A stretch of DNA of 64,000 nt from Leptospira andrefontaineae (lineage in GTDB: Bacteria > Spirochaetota > Leptospiria > Leptospirales > Leptospiraceae), in NCBI RefSeq assembly GCF_004770105.1, contig NZ_RQEY01000012.1:186001-250000 (forward strand), given 5' to 3'. The notes under the pieces are model-generated. The model made no database searches. It was not told the origin of the DNA and saw only the letters and a program-made list of their open reading frames with translations. Of the stretch, positions 9,174 to 18,824 are shown one piece after another. Both the position numbers and the translations under genes were made by a program. Each line of letters opens with the position of its first letter. Within the stretch, counting starts at the first letter, position 1.

Positions 9174-11347
9174 AAAGACCTACATTCTCCCCTAACAGAA
9201 CTCCAGCAACAGGAGATACTAAATTCGAATCCTGGTCCAAAGAGGCCTTGGACGAATTAGGACTTTCTAAATTAGAAGAAACGATTTGGAATACTCCTGA
9301 AAAAGTCCCTGTTAAGCCGGTATACGTTCCTAAAGACGTAGAATCTTTGGAACACTTAGATTATGCCGCAGGAATTCCTCCTTTTTTAAGAGGACCCTAC
9401 TCTACAATGTATGTCCAACAACCTTGGACAATCCGTCAGTACGCAGGATTTTCCACCGCTGAAGAATCCAACGCATTCTATCGCAGAAACTTAGCAGCAG
9501 GACAAAAAGGTCTTTCTGTTGCATTCGACTTAGCGACTCACAGAGGATACGACTCAGATCATGAAAGAGTTTTAGGTGACGTAGGAAAAGCTGGAGTTGC
9601 GATCGATTCGGTTCTGGACATGAAGATACTCTTCGATCAGATCCCTTTAGATCAGATGTCAGTTTCCATGACAATGAATGGAGCTGTAATTCCAACACTC
9701 GCTTTTTATATCGTAGCTGCGGAAGAACAGGGAGTAAAACCGGAACAACTTTCAGGCACTATCCAAAATGATATCTTAAAAGAGTTCATGGTACGAAATA
9801 CCTATATTTATCCTCCTGAACCTTCCATGAGGATTATTGCGGATATTTTTAAATATACCACTGACTTCATGCCTAAGTTCAACTCCATCTCCATCTCAGG
9901 CTACCATATGCAGGAAGCAGGAGCAACTGCGGATATAGAACTCGCTTATACTTTGGCGGATGGGTTGGAATATCTACGCACAGGTATCAAGGCTGGAATG
10001 GATGTGGATAGTTTTGCTCCTCGTCTTTCCTTCTTCTGGGCAATCGGTATGAACCATTTTATGGAAATTGCTAAGATGAGAGCGGGAAGACTTCTCTGGG
10101 CAAAACTTGTAAAAACTTTTAATCCTAAAAATAGCAAGTCTCTCGCACTTAGAACTCATTGCCAAACTTCCGGTTGGAGTTTAACAGAACAGGATCCATT
10201 CAATAACGTAGGAAGAACTTGTATTGAGGCTCTCGCTGCTGCGCTCGGTCACACTCAGTCTTTGCATACAAACGCGCTCGACGAAGCGATCGCACTTCCT
10301 ACCGACTTCTCCGCAAGGATCGCAAGAAACACTCAGATCTATTTACAAGAAGAAACGAATATCCACAGAGTTGTGGATCCTTGGGGTGGTTCCTTCTATA
10401 TCGAATCTTTAACTTCTCAACTCGCAGAAAGAGCTTGGGAGCTTATCCAAGAAGTGGAAAAACTAGGCGGTATTGCAAAAGCTATCGAGACCGGAATTCC
10501 TAAAATGAGGATAGAAGAAGCCGCTGCACGTAAGCAGGCAAGGATCGACTCCGGTAGAGATGTAATTGTGGGTATTAATCGTTATCGCCCTTCTAAAGAA
10601 AATCCTTTGGATATTCTGGATATCGATAATACTGCGGTGAGAGAATCTCAGATCCGTAAACTAAATGAACTCAAAAAAAACCGAGACAATGCCGCAGTGA
10701 GTGCAGCATTAGAAGCAATTACTGAATGTGCTAAAACAGGGAATGGAAACCTGCTTGCACTTGCTGTAGATGCAGCTAGAAAAAGGGCAACTCTTGGCGA
10801 GATCTCTTTCGCTATGGAGAAAATTTTCGGCAGATATAAATCCGTCACTCATATGATCAAAGGAGTGTACTCGGAGGAAATCATGGATGATCCGGATTTC
10901 AAAAAGGCAAAAGAACTCTCCGCAAAATTCGCAAAGTTAGAAGGAAGACAGCCTAGGATCATGGTCGCTAAGATGGGACAGGATGGACATGATAGAGGTG
11001 CAAAAGTAATCTCAACAAGCTTTGCAGATATGGGATTCGACGTCGATATAGGCCCTCTATTCCAAACTCCTGGAGAAGCAGCAAAACAAGCCATCGAGAA
11101 CGACGTGCATGTCCTAGGAGTTTCAAGCCTCGCAGCAGGTCATAAAACCTTAGTTCCTCAGGTGATCCAAGAACTCAAAAAACTAGGAAGAGAAGATATC
11201 CTAGTCATCGCAGGTGGAGTAATTCCTCAGCAAGATTATGATTTCTTGTATAAGTCTGGAGTGAACGGCATTTTCGGACCTGGAACTAAGATCTCCAAAG
11301 CAGGCGCAGAAATCCTAGAACTTCTGATCAAGAGTGTAGAAGGTTAA
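9170..11347 (+). CDS. mutB: Methylmalonyl-CoA mutase large (alpha, catalytic) subunit
   Basis: The 725-residue catalytic subunit. The N-terminal barrel has [17 protein letters not shown] (about 82-98), a hallmark of acyl-CoA mutases. The C-terminal B12-binding domain has DGHDRG at 605-610, where His607 should be the lower axial cobalt ligand. It carries out the radical rearrangement of methylmalonyl-CoA using adenosylcobalamin. Starts inside the mutA stop codon and is followed 7 bases later by the meaB chaperone gene, giving a complete enzyme-plus-repair unit. Confidence 0.96.
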   Translation: MKRPTFSPNRTPATGDTKFESWSKEALDELGLSKLEETIWNTPEKVPVKPVYVPKDVESLEHLDYAAGIPPFLRGPYSTMYVQQPWTIRQYAGFSTAEESNAFYRRNLAAGQKGLSVAFDLATHRGYDSDHERVLGDVGKAGVAIDSVLDMKILFDQIPLDQMSVSMTMNGAVIPTLAFYIVAAEEQGVKPEQLSGTIQNDILKEFMVRNTYIYPPEPSMRIIADIFKYTTDFMPKFNSISISGYHMQEAGATADIELAYTLADGLEYLRTGIKAGMDVDSFAPRLSFFWAIGMNHFMEIAKMRAGRLLWAKLVKTFNPKNSKSLALRTHCQTSGWSLTEQDPFNNVGRTCIEALAAALGHTQSLHTNALDEAIALPTDFSARIARNTQIYLQEETNIHRVVDPWGGSFYIESLTSQLAERAWELIQEVEKLGGIAKAIETGIPKMRIEEAAARKQARIDSGRDVIVGINRYRPSKENPLDILDIDNTAVRESQIRKLNELKKNRDNAAVSAALEAITECAKTGNGNLLALAVDAARKRATLGEISFAMEKIFGRYKSVTHMIKGVYSEEIMDDPDFKKAKELSAKFAKLEGRQPRIMVAKMGQDGHDRGAKVISTSFADMGFDVDIGPLFQTPGEAAKQAIENDVHVLGVSSLAAGHKTLVPQVIQELKKLGREDILVIAGGVIPQQDYDFLYKSGVNGIFGPGTKISKAGAEILELLIKSVEG

Positions 11348-11354
11348 GCTTACT

Positions 11355-12404
11355 ATGCCCGAGACCGAGGGAAAAGAAGAAGCCCAAATCCGAGGCTCTA
11401 TCAAAAAGAAGAGCCTTCCGGATGCCGAAACTTTTTCCCAAGGAATTCTATCTGGAAATATAGTTCTATTAAGTAGAGCAATCACTTTAGTAGAGAGCAC
11501 CCTACCTTCTCACCAAGAATTGGCGGAAGCTATATTAGAAAAATGTTTACCTCATTCCGGCAAAAGTATCCGAGTCGGTATCACTGGTATTCCAGGTGTA
11601 GGTAAAAGTACATTTATCGAATCCTTCGGAAATCATCTGATCGAACAAGGTAGAAAGATCGCAGTACTTGCAGTAGATCCTACATCACAATTATCTAAAG
11701 GATCCATTTTGGGGGACAAAACCAGAATGGAAATTCTTTCCCGTAAAAAAGAAGCATTCATCCGTCCTTCTCCCTCCGGAGATTCTTTAGGTGGGGTCGC
11801 ACGTAAAACTAGGGAGACAATCTTCTTATGCGAGGCCGCAGGTTTTGATACCATACTTGTGGAGACCGTTGGCGTTGGACAATCGGAGACGGCGGTCAAT
11901 TCCATGGTGGATATATTCCTTCTTCTTTTAATAGCTGGAGCAGGAGACGAATTGCAAGGGATCAAACGTGGGATCATGGAAATGGCGGACCTGATCGCAA
12001 TTACCAAAGCGGACGGAGAAAATACTGCTAGAGCGAATCGTGCAAAAGCAGAAACAATTTCCGCAGTTCACTTTCTTCCTGCTCATGAATCAGGTATCAA
12101 AACAGAAGTTAGAACGTGCTCGGCGGTTACTGGAGAAGGGATTTCCGAGATCTGGACTGAAATTTTAAACTTCATACAAGCTATCAAAGACAAAGGTTAC
12201 CTAGATAAAAAAAGAAAAGAACAGGCCAAACACTGGTTACATGAATCTGTTCAATCTATGTTGTTAGATGATTTCTTTTCTAAGTTAGGAAATGATTTCC
12301 ATAAAGCAGAAGAACTTGTAACCGAAGGACTGGCAGGCTCTTATCAAACTGCTCGTAAGCTTGTGAAATATTATAAGAACGAAGATAATAACCTGGACCA
12401 ATAG
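11355..12404 (+). CDS. meaB: Methylmalonyl-CoA mutase-associated GTPase MeaB
   Basis: A G3E-family P-loop GTPase of 349 residues. Visible motifs are Walker A GIPGVGKST (78-86), the switch-region VDPTSQLSKGSILGDKTRM, ETVGVGQSE and the guanine-specificity ITKAD. MeaB/ArgK proteins gate adenosylcobalamin loading and protect the mutase from inactivation. The C-terminal helical dimerisation arm is present. Last gene of the terC-mutA-mutB-meaB run; its final codons form part of a terminator-like hairpin. Confidence 0.95.
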   Translation: MPETEGKEEAQIRGSIKKKSLPDAETFSQGILSGNIVLLSRAITLVESTLPSHQELAEAILEKCLPHSGKSIRVGITGIPGVGKSTFIESFGNHLIEQGRKIAVLAVDPTSQLSKGSILGDKTRMEILSRKKEAFIRPSPSGDSLGGVARKTRETIFLCEAAGFDTILVETVGVGQSETAVNSMVDIFLLLLIAGAGDELQGIKRGIMEMADLIAITKADGENTARANRAKAETISAVHFLPAHESGIKTEVRTCSAVTGEGISEIWTEILNFIQAIKDKGYLDKKRKEQAKHWLHESVQSMLLDDFFSKLGNDFHKAEELVTEGLAGSYQTARKLVKYYKNEDNNLDQ

Positions 12405-12416
12405 GTCCAGGTTATT
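12387..12416 (+). terminator. Strong hairpin overlapping the end of meaB
   Basis: A perfect 13-bp stem (AATAACCTGGACC / GGTCCAGGTTATT) with a 4-base loop overlaps the last meaB codons and its TAG stop. It has no U-run, so it may stop transcription weakly or protect the mRNA 3' end. Confidence 0.55.
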
Positions 12417-12712
12417 GAAGCCCGAGACTAACTACTTATCGATAACCTAGGTTTTGGGACGGACTATAATCAAATTTAAATATCCAGCGAAACCAAACAA
12501 TCACGGTTTTGTAATATAATCCCCCTCCTAAACGATGTTTGTCCCGACCACATCACTATGATTCTGGTTCCGGATGGAATTTTTTTTCTTGGAAAATATG
12601 TCTTTTGGGAGATTGATGGTGGATACAAAAGATTGAACCTCAATCGCGAAACGCCTCCGCTCTAACAAGAAATTGATCTAGACCTGAGTCGGTTATTGGA
12701 AAAGGAAAAAAC
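12417..12712. other. Intergenic region before the TonB uptake operon
   Basis: About 300 bases without a convincing gene. A TATAAT hexamer lies at about 12519-12524 (in GTAATATAATCC), without a recognisable TTGACA partner. An AAAAGGA ribosome-binding site stands just before the ATG at 12713. I looked for a cobalamin riboswitch B12 box and a clear Fur-like palindrome and saw neither. Confidence 0.4.
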
Positions 12713-13093
12713 ATGAAACCTCGTATTTCTGGACTAGTCTTATCGATTCTGTTAGCGATATCTACCATCTCTTGCGCAACTTCTAGCGCAGGACTTGCAA
12801 CTAGCACTGTTCCTGTAGCGGATAAAAAGTATAAGGTGGTTTCTCCTGTAGAAGGTACAAAATACTGGTTCACATTCGATATCGCAATTATTGGAATTCC
12901 TTTAAGCGAACCTCCTATTGATCAATTATTAGATGAATTGAAGAAGGAAAAAGAAGCGGATGCTCTAATCAATGTCCGCTATTGGACAGATAAATCCATC
13001 TTTGTATTCTTAACTGTAAACCGTCTTCATATCTCTGCAGAAGCGATCAAATTCGAAGACGAGACCTTAGATCCCAAAAAGAAAGGCCGTTAA
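12713..13093 (+). CDS. Small lipoprotein, TRL-like (first gene of TonB operon)
   Basis: A 126-residue protein with a lipoprotein signal (hydrophobic segment 7-20, lipobox STISC, Cys about 21). The mature part resembles the next protein: both have a glycine-poor beta stretch, an acidic segment, and a (L)I(N/K)V(R/K)YW motif, as in TRL-like small lipoproteins. Function unknown. An AAAAGGA ribosome-binding site lies upstream. Its place at the head of the operon suggests it works at the outer or inner membrane with the receptor. Confidence 0.75.
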   Translation: MKPRISGLVLSILLAISTISCATSSAGLATSTVPVADKKYKVVSPVEGTKYWFTFDIAIIGIPLSEPPIDQLLDELKKEKEADALINVRYWTDKSIFVFLTVNRLHISAEAIKFEDETLDPKKKGR

Positions 13094-13105
13094 TTCTAAA
13101 ACGAT

Positions 13106-13513
13106 ATGATTCTTCTCAGATCTATCATTCTGTCTTGTTTTACAATTTTTACTATATACTCATGCTCAGGTACGTTCGACAGATCCGATGTAGGAGGCAG
13201 GGTGATTAGTACGCAACTCATTGATTCTGCTACAATCATTCGTTCCAAAGATTATATGGAGTTAGGAGTTTCGAGCGGAGAAAGTTCCGTTTTCTTTTTG
13301 TTCGGACTTATTCCTGTCACCAATCCATTAAATATGGATTATGCACTTAGTGAAGCAGTTCAAAAGATCCCGGGAGGGAAAAGTTTGATCAAGGTAAAAT
13401 ACTGGCAAGAGACTCACCTATTCTTTCCAGTCGGTACGATAAGTGTTTTGAAAGTTAAGGGTACAGTGATCGGCTCTCCTTCTACAACTCCGAATGAGGC
13501 GGGTAAAAGATGA
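13106..13513 (+). CDS. Small lipoprotein, TRL-like paralogue
   Basis: A 135-residue exported lipoprotein (lipobox IYSC, Cys 20). FLFGLIPVTNP and SLIKVKYWQ segments resemble the preceding protein, so the two are probably tandem paralogues. It starts 12 bases after the previous stop and its own stop overlaps the next start (ATGA). TRL-like assignment is by pattern; biochemical role unknown. Confidence 0.75.
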   Translation: MILLRSIILSCFTIFTIYSCSGTFDRSDVGGRVISTQLIDSATIIRSKDYMELGVSSGESSVFFLFGLIPVTNPLNMDYALSEAVQKIPGGKSLIKVKYWQETHLFFPVGTISVLKVKGTVIGSPSTTPNEAGKR

Positions 13514-13851
13514 AAACCCGATTATTTGTATTCTGCTTCTTTTATATTTTACTAGTTGATTGTGTTCGTGAAGATACTGTTCCGCAAGGAGATGCAAACA
13601 GCCAGATCTATGCTGCAGCAGAATATCTTTCTAAAAAATGTGGAGATCCCATCCCGGCAAATTTCCCAGCTGCAATTGGAGATGTGCAGAGAAGGAACCT
13701 AGATCTTTGTAGTATCGCTATCACTAAAGCGGACTGCCCTTTCATATCCTATCCGGCAGTTTGTCTTTGGATCTATTATGATAAACCCGCGGGAGAGATC
13801 CCTTGGTATTTGAATTTTAAAGATGTATTTGTGGATCCTAAATTGCCATGA
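13510..13851 (+). CDS. Small lipoprotein of the TonB operon
   Basis: A 113-residue protein with a short hydrophobic signal and lipobox LVDC (Cys about 19). The mature part has several cysteines (KKCGDP, DLCSIA, ADCPF, AVCLW) that could form two disulfides in the periplasm. No family recognised. Starts within the stop of the previous gene and its own TGA overlaps the ATG of the receptor gene, so translation is coupled on both sides. Possibly an accessory surface lipoprotein of the receptor. Confidence 0.75.
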   Translation: MKTRLFVFCFFYILLVDCVREDTVPQGDANSQIYAAAEYLSKKCGDPIPANFPAAIGDVQRRNLDLCSIAITKADCPFISYPAVCLWIYYDKPAGEIPWYLNFKDVFVDPKLP

Positions 13852-16385
13852 AGTTAAAAAAAGTTCTGATCAAAATCGCTTTTCTTGCGGCAATCGCTCC
13901 ATTGGATCTGTTTGCAGAAGTAACCTTTAAAGCCAGGTTATTCTCCAGACAAAAAAACCAAGGGGAATCCAAGACTCAGGTTCTACTTTTTGAAACCAAA
14001 AAGATCTATAAAACAGATGCAGAAGGTTATTTCGACGCCGTAGTACCTTCTCCTGGTATTTATACTTTCCGTATCTTAAGAGTAGAAGATATGCAGGATA
14101 TTAAAGGTAACGTCGAAGCCTCAGGCCAAACAGTTACTCTTTATACGGATTCAGGTTCTGACTCTTCCGTAGCATCTCCTAAGACAAAAGAGCCCAAGGG
14201 TACAATCACAGTTTCCGCAGAAAGAGATAAACCTATTCTTTCCAGGACAACGATCAAATACGAAGAGATCAAAAGAATGCCTGGAACTTTCGGGGAGCCG
14301 TTACGCGCACTCGAAACGATTCCAGGCGTGGTTCCTTCTGCAGCATTTGGTGGTGGAGCAAACAATTATGTGATCCGGGGTTCCGATCCGAACTCAAACT
14401 TATATTTAGTGGATGATCTTCCTATCCTCTATCCATTCCACTTTGATGGATTGAGCGCTGTGGTAAACGCAAACCTCATCAAATCGATCGACGTGTATAC
14501 TGGTGTATTCCCTTCGAATTTTAATAACGCATTGGGCGGGGTCATTCATATTGATACAGTGGACAAGGTAGACAAGTCTCAGAAAAACCTGATCATCTCC
14601 GCTTGGTCCAGTAGTGTCAGTTATATGAGCCCTACTTTCGGTGGAAAAGGTTATCTGATCGCTTCCGCTCGTGTAGGATACTTGGATAGATTTGTACAAG
14701 GTTTAACTTCTGCATTAGGCGCTGACTTTCCGGAAGGTTTAAGACTTCCGAGGTTCGTGGACTCTCAGGTAAAGTTTGTTCATAATTTTAATGAACATCA
14801 CCAGTTCTCTTTTCATTCTTTTTATTCTAAAGATGATTTCGCAGCGAATCTTCCTGCTAAATACCAGAACGACCCTGCCAATGATGCGACTGCTGCATTT
14901 GCAGGTGCAAGTATTTCCTCGGGACAAGGATTTAGAACACAAGCGTTACGTTATACTTGGAAGCCAATCAATACATTCTCGAATCGAGTAACACTTATCA
15001 GTTATGATCCGTTCACGGACTTTAACGTTTCATTCGGTTCTATTCAAGGAAAGAATAGAGCAAGCGGTGCGTATAACGGCGTGCGTCAGGATGCTTTCTG
15101 GGATCCGAATAAATATTTTAGCGCTGAGTTCGGAACAGAATACAGATTATTAAATTATTATTCTACCGGTTCCAGTATCATACAATCAGATCCGAATAAT
15201 TTAAGTCCGAATCCTTATGATACTCAAAGCCCTGACTTCACTACTATCCCCACGGATATCAAAGCGAAAGGATCATATTATAACGGTTATCTAACTACTA
15301 AGATTAAACTCGGCGGTCTACAGATCGAACCGGGAATGAGATACGATTATATTCCTTACGTGAACAATAGCGCATTCGGTCCGAGAGCCCAGGCTTCCTA
15401 TAAGTTCGGACAAGGAACTACCATCTTCGGAGGTGGGGGAAATTTCTTCCGCTTCCCTCTGGATACTAGATTCAATAAGGATAGTGGGAACCCGCATTTA
15501 GATTTCGAAAAAGTATTCAAATACGGTGGTGGTATCGAACAACTTCTGGCAGGAGATTATCAGATCAAAGGGGAGATCTTTAAACAAGAATACTCCGACT
15601 TGATTGTAGACGATCCTTATATCACTGACCCGATCGGGACAAATCCGGACCCATATGGTAGGATCGCTCAACCTTATATCGCAAACAAGAAACTGAATTA
15701 TTCGAATAGCGGAACCGGTTGGTCTAGAGGTTACGAATTAGTACTTCGTAAGAACTCCCGCCCAGGAACCAGGAACTGGTTTGGTTGGATTACCTACACT
15801 TGGTCCCAAACATTCAGAAATAATAATATATTCACTCCTGATCCGGGCTCGGCTCCTTTAAGTGCGCAGGAAACCCAGATCGCAGCGGAGTTTTATAAGA
15901 ATTCTAAAGAGACATTATACGACTACGACAGGACCCACGTGATCAATATGGTCTTCGGTTGGAGATGGAGCCAAGAGTGGCAGTTCGGTGCCAGATGGTC
16001 CTACTTGACCAGCAGGCCATTTACACCTATTGTAGGGGATGACGGGGGAAGGTTTAGTAACCCGGCAAACGGCCAAACCTATTGGGTGCCTCAATATGCC
16101 AATAACCCTGCCCTCGGAGAATATATCAATAGTCGTAGGTTAAAGCCTTATCATCGACTTGACATTCGTTTCGATAGATTTTTCAATTATGAATGGGGGT
16201 ATGTAAATACCTTCCTGGAGATAGTAAACGTATACCTAAGGGAGAACGTAGGTGGAGAGGATTTCGATAATACGAAACCTTATTCCAAAACGAACCCAAG
16301 TCCTAGCCCGACATTCGGAACAATTCCTTTGCCAGGTGGTGTGATCATTCCGTTCTTCAACGTGGGTATCGAGGTTAAGTTCTAA
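13848..16385 (+). CDS. TonB-dependent outer-membrane receptor with N-terminal carboxypeptidase-regulatory-like domain
   Basis: The 845-residue protein has a signal peptide (1-23), then a beta-sandwich regulatory-like domain (about 24-105), a linker, a plug domain (about 120-245, with RALETIPGV, YVIRGSDPNSNLYLVDDLPI and GGVIHID) and a large beta-barrel ending in Phe (GIEVKF). TonB-dependent receptors import siderophores, haem, cobalamin, metals or glycans using energy from TonB-ExbBD, whose genes follow. The substrate is not evident: no haem FRAP/NPNL motif and no cobalamin riboswitch were seen. Translationally coupled to lipoproteins on both sides. Confidence 0.92.
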   Translation: MKLKKVLIKIAFLAAIAPLDLFAEVTFKARLFSRQKNQGESKTQVLLFETKKIYKTDAEGYFDAVVPSPGIYTFRILRVEDMQDIKGNVEASGQTVTLYTDSGSDSSVASPKTKEPKGTITVSAERDKPILSRTTIKYEEIKRMPGTFGEPLRALETIPGVVPSAAFGGGANNYVIRGSDPNSNLYLVDDLPILYPFHFDGLSAVVNANLIKSIDVYTGVFPSNFNNALGGVIHIDTVDKVDKSQKNLIISAWSSSVSYMSPTFGGKGYLIASARVGYLDRFVQGLTSALGADFPEGLRLPRFVDSQVKFVHNFNEHHQFSFHSFYSKDDFAANLPAKYQNDPANDATAAFAGASISSGQGFRTQALRYTWKPINTFSNRVTLISYDPFTDFNVSFGSIQGKNRASGAYNGVRQDAFWDPNKYFSAEFGTEYRLLNYYSTGSSIIQSDPNNLSPNPYDTQSPDFTTIPTDIKAKGSYYNGYLTTKIKLGGLQIEPGMRYDYIPYVNNSAFGPRAQASYKFGQGTTIFGGGGNFFRFPLDTRFNKDSGNPHLDFEKVFKYGGGIEQLLAGDYQIKGEIFKQEYSDLIVDDPYITDPIGTNPDPYGRIAQPYIANKKLNYSNSGTGWSRGYELVLRKNSRPGTRNWFGWITYTWSQTFRNNNIFTPDPGSAPLSAQETQIAAEFYKNSKETLYDYDRTHVINMVFGWRWSQEWQFGARWSYLTSRPFTPIVGDDGGRFSNPANGQTYWVPQYANNPALGEYINSRRLKPYHRLDIRFDRFFNYEWGYVNTFLEIVNVYLRENVGGEDFDNTKPYSKTNPSPSPTFGTIPLPGGVIIPFFNVGIEVKF

Positions 16386-16885
16386 TGAACATCCGGAGTA
16401 TTAGAAAAGGAACTACACACTGGCTCGGATTATTCTCAGCCCTAGTTATATTCTCATACTGTTCCCAATATTCTCCGGAAGCTTCGAACGAAAGTACGCT
16501 TGTCTTACAATCTCTCTTAAATTATTCCGCAAATCCATCCGCAGCTTGTAAGTCTTCCATGCAAGAAGCAGAAGATTGTTTAAAAACTTCCTTCGATCTA
16601 AGCGGAACGGAAGAAGCTGAAATTTCCGGATTATTCTCCGGAGGAACTGCAAAGAGTTACGAATCTTATTGCGGCCAATTATTGGCGCAAGAACAGATGT
16701 CTAGTTTAGATTCGAAAACCCAAGAATGTATCTTCAATTGTAATGAGGCATATTGGTCCAGGGTCGGATCTGAAAACGATTGTAGTGGAGAAGGTTCCGA
16801 AATCCTAATTTCTAATTCCGGAATAGAAACCCTCAATTGTGTCAGAAATTGCAAAGAACTTTATTCGTCAGAACCAGAACTTTAA
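16385..16885 (+). CDS. Cysteine-rich lipoprotein following the TonB-dependent receptor
   Basis: A 166-residue protein with a lipoprotein signal (lipobox FSYC, Cys about 26). The mature region has about ten cysteines in spaced pairs (AACKSSMQEAEDC, ESYCGQ, ECIFNC, DC, LNCVRNC), suggesting a disulfide-stabilised extracytoplasmic domain. No family recognised. The start overlaps the receptor stop (TAATG), which argues for stoichiometric expression, like surface lipoproteins that partner TonB receptors in other bacteria (an analogy only). Confidence 0.78.
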   Translation: MNIRSIRKGTTHWLGLFSALVIFSYCSQYSPEASNESTLVLQSLLNYSANPSAACKSSMQEAEDCLKTSFDLSGTEEAEISGLFSGGTAKSYESYCGQLLAQEQMSSLDSKTQECIFNCNEAYWSRVGSENDCSGEGSEILISNSGIETLNCVRNCKELYSSEPEL

Positions 16886-16886
16886 G

Positions 16887-16900
16887 TCCGAAATTTCGGA
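16887..16900 (+). other. 14-bp perfect palindrome between lipoprotein and exbB
   Basis: TCCGAAATTTCGGA immediately follows the lipoprotein stop and precedes exbB by 64 bases. It could form a short hairpin that tunes read-through or mRNA stability between the receptor part and the energy-transducing part of the operon, or be an operator. Not followed by a U-run. Confidence 0.35.
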
Positions 16901-16964
16901 ACAAAAACAGAATGACTGGGATCGTATCAGACAAAAAAACAGAAATTAAGAAGGAACTAATAAA

Positions 16965-17582
16965 ATGAGTTTTGAAAATGCTATTGGGTACATGGAAACG
17001 GCGATCTTCGTGATCATGGCGATCGCAAGTGTTCTTGCAGTAGCCGTTGTAGTAGAAAGAGCGATCATATTCGTTAAAAATACGAAAGACTCCGCCTTCG
17101 TATTACCTGAAATCATCCAAACCGCAAGAAAGGGAGATCTTTCCGGAGCTCCTAAATTTTCAGAAAATTATCCGGAGAATGTTTACGCAAGATTCGCTGA
17201 CTTCTCCTCCGAACATTCCAAAGGTGGAAAAGAAAGCCTGGGTGAATTGATGGAAGGAAAGATGATCGGAGAAAGAGTCGGTTTCGAAACTAGACTTTCT
17301 ATTTTAAACACTTTGGGAAACAACGCTCCATTTATCGGACTGTTAGGAACAGTATTCGGAGTCATCAGTGCATTCTATAAATTAGGAACTTTGGGGAATG
17401 CAGCTGGAGAAGTAGTAATGAGAACTATTTCACAAGCACTACTTGCAACTGCGGTAGGTCTTGCTGTCGCGATTCCAGTGGTTATGGCAAATAACTACTT
17501 CACCAGAAAATTGAAAATCATCCAATCCAATCTGGAAATTCTTTCCAAAGAATTTTTAGCAAGCCTGTCTCGGAAAGGTTAA
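16965..17582 (+). CDS. exbB: ExbB/TolQ/MotA-family proton channel
   Basis: A 205-residue protein with three membrane segments (about 10-32, 110-132, 150-175). Between the second and third lie the conserved GLLGTVFGVISAF and AVGLAVAIPVV segments that line the ExbB pentamer channel. With ExbD it turns the proton-motive force into motion of TonB. Its position between the receptor and exbD/tonB indicates ExbB rather than TolQ or MotA. Confidence 0.92.
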   Translation: MSFENAIGYMETAIFVIMAIASVLAVAVVVERAIIFVKNTKDSAFVLPEIIQTARKGDLSGAPKFSENYPENVYARFADFSSEHSKGGKESLGELMEGKMIGERVGFETRLSILNTLGNNAPFIGLLGTVFGVISAFYKLGTLGNAAGEVVMRTISQALLATAVGLAVAIPVVMANNYFTRKLKIIQSNLEILSKEFLASLSRKG

Positions 17583-17609
17583 ACCGAGGATTTCTAGAAA
17601 GGAGAATTT

Positions 17610-18014
17610 ATGGCAGGTCAAAGTTCTTCCGGCGACGGAGAAGAAATCGGCAGTATCAATATTACTCCGATGGTGGACGTTATTTTAGTTCTTTTAGTAA
17701 TCTTCATGGTTACCGCGAACTTCTTAAAAAAAGAATCCATCAATATCAATCTTCCTAAAGCGGATGCGGTGGATGCGAATCTAGCCAAAACCGTTCAGGT
17801 AGCATTATCTAAAGATGGAAAAATTTTCTTAGAAGGAAATGAAACAGATTTCCCGAGACTCGAAGCTCAATTGCAGAGAGAGACTAAGATCCGTCCAAAT
17901 ATGAGGATCACGTTATCCGCTGATTCTTCCCTTCCATACGGAAAAATAGCAGAAACTATGGGAAAGATCAAAAAAGCGGGCGTGCACCAAATCGCATTAT
18001 CCGTTAAAAGGTGA
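17610..18014 (+). CDS. exbD: ExbD/TolR-family biopolymer transport protein
   Basis: A 134-residue protein with a short cytoplasmic N-terminus, one membrane helix (about 25-43) and a periplasmic domain. The conserved membrane Asp is in NITPMVDVILVLLVIFMV (Asp about 25), the proton-carrying residue of the family. An AAAGGAG ribosome-binding site precedes the ATG. Partner of ExbB and TonB in this operon. Confidence 0.93.
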   Translation: MAGQSSSGDGEEIGSINITPMVDVILVLLVIFMVTANFLKKESININLPKADAVDANLAKTVQVALSKDGKIFLEGNETDFPRLEAQLQRETKIRPNMRITLSADSSLPYGKIAETMGKIKKAGVHQIALSVKR

Positions 18015-18023
18015 TCCGGAGAA

Positions 18024-18680
18024 ATGAATCCTACTCTGGAAAAAGTAAAAACTGATGTAATCCAAAAACTCAAAGAACTTTCTCTTTGGGAGATTTGTGT
18101 TTATGGTTCTCTTGCTTTTCACCTATTTCTGTTTTTAACCTACTACTACATCACTCATAAAGAAAAGGAATTCGTAGATTCCGAACAATTGGAGATGAAC
18201 GTAGAAGTAGATATCCAAGATATTCCTCCAGAATTACTCGGTGGAGAAACTTCTCCTACTCATAAAGATCCAAACGAATGGGTAGAAGGTGCCAACGAAG
18301 AAGGAAAAGATCCAGACCCGAACGAGATCAAAGAGAATGAGATCAGCGGAGAAGGTACTGATAAAGACGGATTCTTATTCGCTTTTTATGGAGACAAGGC
18401 CCCTACTCCGATCATCGATTTTTCATTGAGAGATTATTTTCCAGAGAATGCTCGCGCACAAGGTATTTCCGATGCGATGATCTACTTGGAAGTGCAGGTA
18501 GATGAAAAAGGAAATCTGATCAATGCGAAGGTAATCAAATCTTCTATTCGCGGATACGGTTTCGAAGAAGCCGCAGTTAAAGTAATCCGATTAGCTCGTT
18601 GGAGCCCCGGTTATGCGAAAGGAAGACCTACTCGTATGAACCATAGAGTGCCTGTCCATTTCGAACTGGACGATAACTAA
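18024..18680 (+). CDS. tonB: TonB energy-transducing protein
   Basis: A 218-residue protein with one N-terminal membrane helix (about 30-47), an acidic linker rich in Glu, Asp and Pro rather than the usual Pro-Lys repeats, and a C-terminal TonB domain (about 135-215) with the YPENARAQGISDAMIYLEV, VKSSIRGYGFEEAAVKVIR and WSPGYAKGRP elements. It would contact the TonB box of the receptor. It is the last gene, followed by a terminator. Confidence 0.92.
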   Translation: MNPTLEKVKTDVIQKLKELSLWEICVYGSLAFHLFLFLTYYYITHKEKEFVDSEQLEMNVEVDIQDIPPELLGGETSPTHKDPNEWVEGANEEGKDPDPNEIKENEISGEGTDKDGFLFAFYGDKAPTPIIDFSLRDYFPENARAQGISDAMIYLEVQVDEKGNLINAKVIKSSIRGYGFEEAAVKVIRLARWSPGYAKGRPTRMNHRVPVHFELDDN

Positions 18681-18701
18681 TCTCGACGTTTCAAACCGCC
18701 T

Positions 18702-18737
18702 AAATATTTCCATATTTTACACAATGGAAATATTTTT
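18702..18737 (+). terminator. Terminator of the TonB operon
   Basis: A perfect 11-bp inverted repeat (AAATATTTCCA at 18702-18712, TGGAAATATTT at 18725-18735) with a 12-base loop and T residues following, 22 bases after the tonB stop. The stem is AT-rich but the position fits an intrinsic terminator. Confidence 0.55.
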
Positions 18738-18764
18738 CTGAATAAGATTCCTTATATATTCAAG

Positions 18765-18785
18765 GCTATATTCTAAGAATATAGC
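18765..18785. promoter_or_regulatory. 21-bp palindrome upstream of the thioredoxin-fold-like gene
   Basis: GCTATATTCT-A-AGAATATAGC is a perfect 10-bp inverted repeat around one central base, 40 bases before the start at 18825. There is no U-run, and the symmetry suits a dimeric repressor site. No regulator was identified. Confidence 0.4.
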
Positions 18786-18824
18786 TGCGGATTTCCGCTT
18801 AGTTTTCGTCCATTGTAACTAGAG

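Noticed and set aside
12405..12712. A cobalamin riboswitch or Fur box before the TonB operon
   Set aside because: No B12-box-like element and no clear Fur-type dyad could be found by eye.
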